A program made the position numbers and the translations under genes. Below are positions 56,316 to 64,000 of a DNA stretch of 64,000 bases, piece by piece; position 1 is the first letter of the stretch, and each line of letters begins with the position of its first letter. The DNA is taken from the NCBI RefSeq assembly GCF_026914185.1, contig NC_070558.1, positions 8,875,501-8,939,500 of the forward strand, read 5' to 3'. The notes beneath the pieces are model-generated. The model did not search any database. It was not told the DNA's origin and was given only the letters and a program-made list of their open reading frames with translations. The stretch is from Puccinia triticina (taxonomy: Eukaryota; Basidiomycota; Pucciniomycetes; Pucciniales; Pucciniaceae).

Positions 56316-58192
56316 TCTTCCTCGGGTGTGAAGATCTGTGTACTGGTCGAGGACTGGGTTTCTTCAGAATTCCTGCCGGGGTATTCTATAAGTTGTGAAA
56401 AGAAGGGCGATTGAAGGTGAAGGAAGAAGATTGGTTGATAAAGGATAGATCAGGTAACGGAAGCGAAGGGATTGAGGTGGATGTGTGTATGATTAAGTCT
56501 AAGAATATTTATCCTGCGGGCAGAGGGAAATCAAGGCAAGCAAGCGCAGGGTTTTAAAGGCGAAAGGAGAGGGAACAGGAGATGTGTGAAGTTGAATGTG
56601 AATGTGAAGAGATGGCAGTGAAAATTAGATGTGCCTGGTTCTACTCGCCTTCTTCTTGGCTACTGGTTTGGTTATTATGGTAAGGAAGGGGGAGAATTAA
56701 ATGAAAAGAGACTAGAGCTTGGGCAGGCTGGGAACGGACAGGGTGGAGATGGCACGGTGGGCTTGCCAGTTGTATGCTGACCGTCTTAAATGAAGCCAGC
56801 GATGATGGAGGGCTTGCTTTGCTATCACCGCTTGAAGATGCTGCCAAGAATCCTGCAGGTCTCATGAGTCATGGCCGGGCGCCGGTCAGTGGTGACTCGC
56901 CGACCGATTTGGGCTGGGTTGACACCAGGATTGATCGCCCCACGCGTCTTGGGGAATTGTCATGGATGGTCAGTCACTGATTCCACGACGCTTCACATAA
57001 GACTCAGCATCTCGGAGTGTGTTATCTCTCCTAGCTTCGAGCTAAGGAGCAACTGAGGAAGCGAAGGTGATCAACTGATTCCGGGCTTCATGGTTTCTCC
57101 TCAGCTAGCAGGCAGCCATAGAGTCCTGGCCCATCTTTCCTCGTCCGCCTGGTTCATCTTCCAAGTCACACAGCGATAAATGAATAAACATTTACATAAA
57201 TCTTGAGTGCGGCAAAAGACCGAGAAAATATTTTATATAATCCCAGCCACGAAACACAGAATAGCGGAGCTGCCATTGACATCGACTGCCCGATGATTGC
57301 CGAGCCGGCCGGCCCGGCGAATGGAGCTGTGTTCAGTGCTCACTGTGTCCGCGTTGCTGTGGCGGTCTGTTGACTGAGACTCTCACGTGACATGTCTCCC
57401 CCAATAAAATATGATATGCCCTCCAGCCCTCCACTTTCCAGCTGCATCGACTTTCTCCACAGGGCGGATATACCATCCACCCCAAGCTGGTTGATATACA
57501 ACCTTCTTAGCCGTACAAACCTCCCGAGACTCCTCAAAGCATTGGACCACTCATCCTGAATCGGCCGTGAAAGCTTTCTGGAGTCCTGTTGTGAGTTTGG
57601 GTTGTTTGATCACCAGGCAACCAGTAAGAAGTACCTCGGAAGACCGATATCTAGGATATCTTCTCCAGCCGTTTCCCCAGTGAAACAAGTCCCCCCTCAA
57701 AAGTCAGCTTCCTCTCCAGCGAAGTCTCCTGACTTGAACCGTTGCCCCACGTAGGTCCGACTTCCCTGCCATCTTTTTCTCCCGCTCAGAACGCGACTAT
57801 CACTTTCGCCGGAAGCATACGTACCGAAACTTCACAGGCTGATTTGGACTGCTCCCGTTCGTTATACACCAAGACCGGGAAATCTATCACGATGATGAAC
57901 CAAGATTACGCAAGAGGTTCTTTCTTTCCGTCTTCCTCTTAAACTCGTTGCAGTGCAGAATCGGAACAAGCTTGTGACTTTGCCCCTCTTCTTCTTCTTT
58001 TGATCTCTCCCTAAAACACGCGCGCGTGTTAACCTCCAGAGCGATCTCGATCACCTTTTCGGCCCAGTAGTGCTTACAGTCACCACAGCCATCACAGTCG
58101 CAGCTCATCCCCAGCTCTTGGTTTGTTTCAGATCCCCTATTTGATTTTCGACTTTGCACTTTGTTCAACCCCAACGTTTTTCTTTCCTGAAG
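56316..58192. other. Promoters and unresolved 5' exons
   Basis: Divergent region between the acidic protein (-) and paralogue B (+). The 5' exons of paralogue B should lie here. A candidate start is ATG at 57892 (MMNQDYARG, followed by a GT donor), but I could not join it confidently. CCTCTCCAGC and related pyrimidine tracts are frequent. Confidence 0.35.
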
Positions 58193-59374
58193 CTGGTGGT
58201 TGGAGGAACGAGGCACTGTCTCCTGCAAACAGCTATGTCGATGATTATTATAATCCAAACGCTTATGATCACGATCTCTGCAGAAACTACTACGGTGTGG
58301 AAGATGGTCTGTTTTTTCTTTTCCTGGGCATGTTCCTTTTTTCAAATAGGCTCTGGCTATACTCACACATCTTGACTCAACCTGCAGATTACTACGGCGC
58401 ATACGGAGATCTTTTAGACTACGAGGTAACAATCCGTCTTAACATTCATCAAGGGAAGTCATTAACATCAGTCTACGACGATTGTAGGAAAATCTTCGAT
58501 TGACAGCTGATTTGGATGAAACCGAGCGATTAAGACGTTGGCGGGATCGATTGGCTTTTGAAGAATTACAAGAAACCGAAAGATCGAGAAGATATGAATT
58601 AATGGCTGAAGTAAGTTGATCCCCAACAAATTAGTTCTTCGTGGCTCAGCAGATAAAAAGGAAGAAAAAAAAAACATGTCTTTCGAGTGCATTGACATCA
58701 TATATCATCAACAGGAAGAAAGGCTTCGATTGGGATTGATCGGAGGTTCTTGGTGGGCTCGCCGCTATGGACATCACCATTCTCATAATGGCCGTCACAC
58801 CCCTTCACTCACTGGAGGGTGGAAGAATTACTATGGAAACCGGTTGAGACGATGGAGCTCGAACCGAATGCCGTTATCGTCACCGTTAGCCTCTCGATTT
58901 GAAAGGATCTGGTGCAATCCGAATTCCTCCCGCCGTAGACTTTCAAATGCAGCAGCCATGAACTCGAAGCTGGAACTGTTGAATCAAGAACAGATGAGAT
59001 TATCGAACGAATTGATCAGGATCAGAGAAGATGCTAGAATCAGAGAGATAGAGATCCAAAGAGAACAAAATCGGATCGAGCAAGAGATCTTAATGGAGAG
59101 AGAACGAATCAAGGAAAATTTATATAGGGTCCAGAAAGCTCAACAGGAGCAAGTTGAAAGAGAAATCATACAGAGGAATCGAGTAGAACAAGAAATGTAT
59201 CGCGAATCTTTGCGAAACTTGGAAAATCAACGCCAAATGGTCGATATCGAACGCCAACGAATCCAAAACCAACATCTCAGAAACCAGGTTGTTTCTGATC
59301 TCCAATCCCAGGAGCAGGAGCTACGTCTACGGAGAGAGCTTGAATTGGCTGGTAGTGGACTCTACAAATACTAG
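58193..59374 (+). CDS. Coiled-coil protein of an unrecognised family, paralogue B (5' end open)
   Basis: Resolved exons: 58193-58306, 58388-58425, 58488-58610 and 58715-59374, about 311 residues. They read AGGWRNEALSPANSYVDDYY, RNYYGVEDDYYGAYGDLLDY, TERLRRWRDRLAFEELQETE, LGLIGGSWWARRYG and then a long heptad-like stretch (EREIIQRNRVEQEMYRESLR, RNLENQRQMVDIERQRIQNQ) ending LELAGSGLYKY. Exon lengths 38 and 123 and their phases equal those of paralogue A at 50625-52198. The C-terminal coiled coil has diverged in sequence but keeps its charged, repetitive nature. First exon(s) not resolved; see 57892. Confidence 0.75.
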
Positions 59375-59913
59375 TCAAGCTTCCTGCTTCCTCGGAGTCG
59401 AAAGCTTGGCTTTTTTTTCTTCGGCTATACTAATGAAGTATATGTTACTTTCTTTTGATCTTGGCAAATTTATCTCTTTGACTGCTCGACACCCACCAGA
59501 AAGGACCCCGAAATACAAGATAAGAAAAACCCATCCGCCCTCATTATGTTTCTATTTCACATCTGTTTGCCCAAGAGGCCGGTACCTTTCAAAGCAGTAC
59601 TTCCAAAACATGATCAGCAAACATCCTGAAGAAACACGAGTCGCCTATGTGCGCAATGTTTTACTTGTACAGCTGCCTTCTCTGCTTCTCTATTCTTGAA
59701 TTTTCACATGTTTGTCCTTGTATGTATGAACAACAATTCATCACGACAAGGTTTGAAGGTTGCACAAAAACCATTTTACTTAACTCAATAGCCATCAAAA
59801 ATCATTTTACTCAACTCAAATATAGCAATCAAAAATCATTTTTCAGGTTTTACCACAATTGGTATGTATGTCAACACAAGCGCGTTGGGCAGTTGTCATG
59901 CATCAACTTGACC
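59375..59913. other. 3' flank and repeat-derived DNA
   Basis: AT-rich with a tandem CATCAAAAATCATTTTACTC-type repeat at about 59790-59845. No gene. Confidence 0.4.
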
Positions 59914-60153
59914 TGAATGATACATATATTGGACAACCAGTACATGGCTGGCTTGGTGGCCTCATGTCAACTTAACGCACCGGCGGCCAAATTAGATCTT
60001 TATCTAGAGGAACAAAACCTCATTGTCCCCGACGGTTCCCACTTCAACCTGCTTGACTGGTGGAAATTGAATGCCTCAAGATTCCCTTCTTTATCCAAGC
60101 TTATTGGTTCAAGCAGCAATGGGAAACTGCACTACACTAATGTTATTGGACAA
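59914..60153 (+). pseudogene. hAT transposase C-terminal dimerisation fragment
   Basis: The frame contains AAKLDLYLEE, then HFNLLDWWKLNASRFPSLSK. This is the conserved hAT-family C-terminal dimerisation motif (LDxYLEE...FDxLxWWKxNxxRFPxLSxxA). Similarity stops right after PSLSKL, where the family would continue with the ARD/IP segment, so only about 45 codons of a hAT transposase remain. The flanking sequence has TTATTG/CAATAA inverted motifs. Confidence 0.85.
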
Positions 60154-60156
60154 TAA

Positions 60157-61157
60157 CCGTTAGTATAGCCATTTTATTGGTTCCCAAATTCATGTTATTT
60201 TTTATCTCAGATACAAGTATCCATACTAACAATAACAGGAAATAAAAGGCCTTTTATTGCTACTAACAGGATAAAATAACAGTTATTGATGTTATCCATC
60301 ACTATTTCCTGGGCAAGTTCCTGTATTGTTAGCAACACAAAAAAGAGATAACAGAAAACATTGTTTTTGTTGGCTGGTTTTGGCTACACTACGCTACACT
60401 AACAAATAAAATTAGTGTATTGACCCGCCATTGGCTCAAGGAAAGAAAGCAAGCAGCCAAGGAATGATTAGTTACATGTTTTTCTATTGTTTATGCCTAT
60501 GAGGCTATTAGGTATATATTTTTTTCTTCTGTTTATAACTAGCTGCTATCCTCCAAATAGTTTAGGGAGTATTTTTTAGGGTCAAATAACCCTACCCTGA
60601 AGAAATGATATAAGAGTTTGGCTGGGGCCCTTCGGCAGCCTGTGAGCGGCCTGCAGCCCACCTGGCAGCTAAACGGGTTTGGGGCGGGCGGCTATTTGGC
60701 AGAAAATGGCCTGGCCCAACCCGCCCAATAATATCTCTAGCTGACTCAGGCTGGCCCGCGGGCAGCCCAAGCCCGTAGCTCAAATGTTTCACAAGAATTA
60801 AACCTACCATTCTGCCTACTCAGTTTTCTTATCAATGTTCCTTTGTTTTGTACAAGCTGTTTATTTTTTTTGAGCTTGCAGATCCTTTCTGCTCCCGCTG
60901 AATTTGTAGATAACTTATAAGCCTCTCCTACAGAGAGCGCTCCAGGCAAGTCCCCCGGACCTCCATTTGAGTGGCTTTGTTAACCTAGAAAAAGGCCTAT
61001 TTATCTACTGCTACGAGTTTTACACAGCCCATAAGTCCCCTTTGCTCCCCTGAGGAGGGAATTCACAGGAAGTAGTCACAGATTCCCAAGTCTCTCCTTT
61101 GTGAGCTTAACTAAGCCTCTCCAAGGAGGCGTGGAGTGTCTCCAAAGGAGAGGCTTA
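60157..61157. other. Repeat-derived intergenic DNA
   Basis: Includes AATAACA/TGTTATT-rich inverted motifs (60130-60340) and a GC-rich hAT-like terminal sequence at 60615-60780 (CTGGCCCGCGGGCAGCCCAAGCCCG-type). GGAGAGGCTTA and AAGCCTCTCC inverted motifs lie at about 61112-61157. No gene. Confidence 0.45.
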
Positions 61158-63923
61158 GAGCATCTCCAATGGTCCGGGGGTGGATTGGGTTGCCTCCAGC
61201 GGATTTCCCAGACTGTTACAGATCTGACACAACAGTAGAAATAATGGACTGTTCAAACTGAGCTTGGATGAGTTGCCCTGCCATGTAGTGAACCCGGCAA
61301 CAAATCTCATCCGCCAGTGCAAAAAAGTTAAATCTCCATTGAATGGGATCTGTTCAAGTACACAGAATGGATAAATGATGAAATAACAATCTGATTGAGA
61401 ACCTCTGGAAGAAAACGGGCTCTGAGGCTTGATCTTGTTTACTTCTCCCTAGTTGTTATCATTCAGCATGGTTTACTTATTCTTATTACTCTCTTGGCTA
61501 GCTAGAACTTGTCTCCCCACTCTTGAATATATTTGTTTACTCATTACATGTTTGAACATGTTTGAGAAAATGTAAGTAACACAAGTGTTTTATGCAATTC
61601 TTGTTTGAGGAAAACAACAAACGGTAATGATGCCCAAATGAATTCTTCTAACCAATTGTACTCTGGATTTCTACTGACTGCCAATGCTTTTATTTTTGGT
61701 GATAAAGTCAAGTTTTTTTTAGCCCTGATAAATGATAAACAAACATCAGATCATGGCACCATGGGAGTTTGCTCAGCACTTGCGTGCAAGTGCCATCTCT
61801 GAACTCAGTTATAGATTTGGTTGGATCTCAGTTAGATACTGGTTTGAAGGCAAGGTTCATGTCTGCCACAATATATTCTGATATTAACTTGAACAACACT
61901 TGATGTATTATATAATGTATGTGCAAAATGTATGCGATACCTATCCTGGAAACAAGGCCAATTTAATTATAAGGTTTACTTGATCCTCAATCTCGACCAA
62001 AGTTCCTCATGTTTTGATGGTGATGATTTTTGACCTCTTTATAAACACATACCCTGTTTGTTTCTCAGAAGCTATTAATTTTATATTGATTTTCAGGGTA
62101 CACACCAAAAATCTGCTAGTTTTTGTTAATTTTTTTCTATTACACATGGTTCAAACTGATGATGGAGTGTAGTGAGACTCTGGGAGGTCTTATTTTGCCC
62201 TGGTACTATGGTTTGACTTTGGCTTGCATTGTCTGAAGGTCCCACTGTCACACAAACGTATAATCCGTGTGGGCTTGTGTGCCAACCTGTGTCACACAAA
62301 CGTACGCGCGCACATTTGTGTGACACATTGTCCATCACAAAACAATATTGCACCACACTGAGTGCCCCTGCAGAGCCAGGGGATTCAGAGAATCCTTGAC
62401 AAATTTCACTTGATTTTCATACATCTGTACATAAATCTATTTCATGAGAAGATTTTCTGAAGTCATTCACAAACCCCGTGTAATCTGAGGCCCCCCTGCA
62501 CTTGTCCCAGAATTTGAACTCCCTGGGGAAAAAATTTAGCAGCTGAAGAATATTTTACACAAATTTACACATGCATGGTGGTGTGTCACACTTTTCATCA
62601 CCAAGCTGAGTGCGCATGCAGCACCACAGGCTTGTGTGGACCCTTCACAAATTGTATGTAATTTTCAGAAATATGTATAAATATAATTTTAGGGAGATTT
62701 TATGAAGTCATGTCCAACTCCTAGTTAATACAAGGTTTTTTCCCATGGACTTTTCCCTGAGCTTCAGCTATGTTTTGAAAAACTTTAGAAACTGAATAAT
62801 GTGTCACTGTCACACAAATGTACATGTGCATGTTTTTGTGACACTAACATACATAAAGATTTTTGGAATTTATGATAAACACATGATAAATCCAAGTATA
62901 TCATTCCCGTTAAAAACCCCTTTTCTCTGTGAAGTATTTGATATTGCTTTGCAAGGCATTTTGAAATGTATTCTCACATGATTCCAATAATACATAGGGT
63001 CAAGTTTGGGCTTGTTTTTGATCAAATTCAAACCTTTTTCAGCATTCCTTCAGCTCACTTGAGCATCATATCAACACAAATTCATCATGACTTCAGCATG
63101 TTTTGAGGTTAATGTTCCAGGACATATCTAACAGGGTTCTTAAACAATATTGTGTGATGGAACTTGCCAAGCAAACTCCCATGGTGTGAGTGAAAGATAA
63201 ACCTACCAACATCATTGTATTTCTTGACTAAAGGCAGCTCTGGGTCTACAACTGCAGTCCTCTTGAATGATTGGATGGGCTTGTTTCCGGTAGCAGGAGC
63301 ATCAATGTATTTATCTTCTTTGACAAGGTCATTGCGAGCAGAAGTAGTTGGATTGGTTTTGTCTGTAGCTGCAACCAAGGTTCATCAAGGTCACATCTGT
63401 TGCTGATCTGGAGTTTGACTCCTTTGGCTCCTTGTAGGAGTTGAGTAATTGGTGGTGTTGGCCATGTTGTGGTGTGTGGAGGTACTGTATGGTAGATATT
63501 GGGAGGGATGGGGATGGGTTGGGTAAGATGCACCGATGGCGGCCTTCTCAGAGCTGCCAAAGTTGGCAGCCTCTGGCCAGTTTCATCCACCCCCGCAATC
63601 TTTGGTCCACCCTCTGGGATGCCAAATTTGTACTCAAGTTTAAGTGTTTGTGTGCCCAATACGCTCCTGGATGGTTCTTCCAAGTGCTGATTGAATCTTG
63701 GATCATCACGTCAAGGGGGGCACATGTGTAGATATCTGGCTGACATAAGCAGCAGCCCCCCTACAAACATGTTTGAGACAGAAACAGGGCTGTGACATGG
63801 CACACGGAATCCACGAGGCGTGCTGCGCGCCCGCCCCACAAGTCAGCAGGCTGTTGACAAGCCGAATTTTCATATTTAACCGTGTACTCAAGTTTCACGA
63901 CAGCGGTTCCGTTGGAGATGCTC
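61158..63923. mobile_element. PIF/Harbinger-like element, 2.77 kb, non-autonomous
   Basis: Terminal inverted repeats GAGCATCTCCAATGG (from 61158) and CCGTTGGAGATGCTC (to 63923), flanked on both sides by TTA (61155-61157 and 63924-63926). A TTA target duplication with GAGCATCTCCAA-type ends is characteristic of PIF/Harbinger elements and their MITEs. No transposase is visible. The interior is AT-rich with several CACACAAACGTA palindromes (62248-62330, 62801-62842) and a GC-rich right flank (63430-63860) in which frames on both strands are open but unsupported. Confidence 0.65.
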
Positions 63924-64000
63924 TTACTTGTAAAGTTGGGGTCATGGCCTGAGAAGAACAGATTTTTTGTGATTTTTTGTTGCATGTTTTGACTTGAAAA

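Noticed and set aside
63109..63731. Frames on both strands in the right part of the Harbinger-like element.
   Set aside because: No start context, no domain and conflicting strands. Left as possible captured DNA.

Overview
The window reads as nuclear DNA of a basidiomycete, most likely a rust fungus (Pucciniales, Puccinia-like). The evidence is conserved fungal housekeeping genes cut into many small exons by 50-120 base GT-AG introns, several predicted secreted proteins of the candidate-effector kind, a secreted protein resembling family DUF7872, and many AT-rich transposons including a nearly intact KDZ (Kyakuja-Dileera-Zisupton) element. No prokaryotic features, rRNA or convincing tRNA were seen.

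Layout. 1-4043: 3' part of a Ty3-type LTR retrotransposon with its 3' LTR. 4044-7260: AT-rich repeat-derived DNA. 7.4-17 kb: a conserved gene block with a small ankyrin-repeat protein (-), a CCDC25 homologue (+) sharing its promoter gap, and a very long NUD1/Cdc11-type leucine-rich-repeat scaffold (-). 17.2-23.6 kb: two predicted secreted-protein genes (+), one with an internally duplicated domain and one DUF7872-like, separated by a compound palindromic MITE. 24.9-27.4 kb: an element with inverted ends that holds an array of diverged palindromes. 28.1-29.3 kb: the 3' part of a possible membrane-protein gene (-). 29,942-40,010: a 10,069 bp KDZ element with 176 bp inverted ends that match at all but one base and a perfect 8 bp target duplication. 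It carries a KDZ transposase (-), a long palindromic array, and an HMG-box-like accessory gene (+).

41.5-59.4 kb is the second gene block: a MATH-BTB protein (-), PET100 (+), two tandem secreted cysteine-containing paralogues (+), a pair of oppositely oriented paralogues of an unrecognised coiled-coil family (50.6-52.2 kb - and 58.2-59.4 kb +), SWD2/WDR82 (+) and an acidic orphan (-). 59.9-64 kb is repeat-derived again, with a hAT transposase remnant and a 2.77 kb PIF/Harbinger-like element with TTA duplications.

How the genes fit together: the housekeeping genes serve unrelated processes (mitotic exit/septation scaffold, COMPASS/CPF subunit, cytochrome oxidase assembly, ubiquitin-ligase-type adaptor). 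The secreted genes lie beside repeats, which is common in rust genomes. The only multi-gene unit is the KDZ element. Exon joins were worked out by hand from splice signals, reading-frame continuity and similarity to known families. They are predictions, not transcript evidence.
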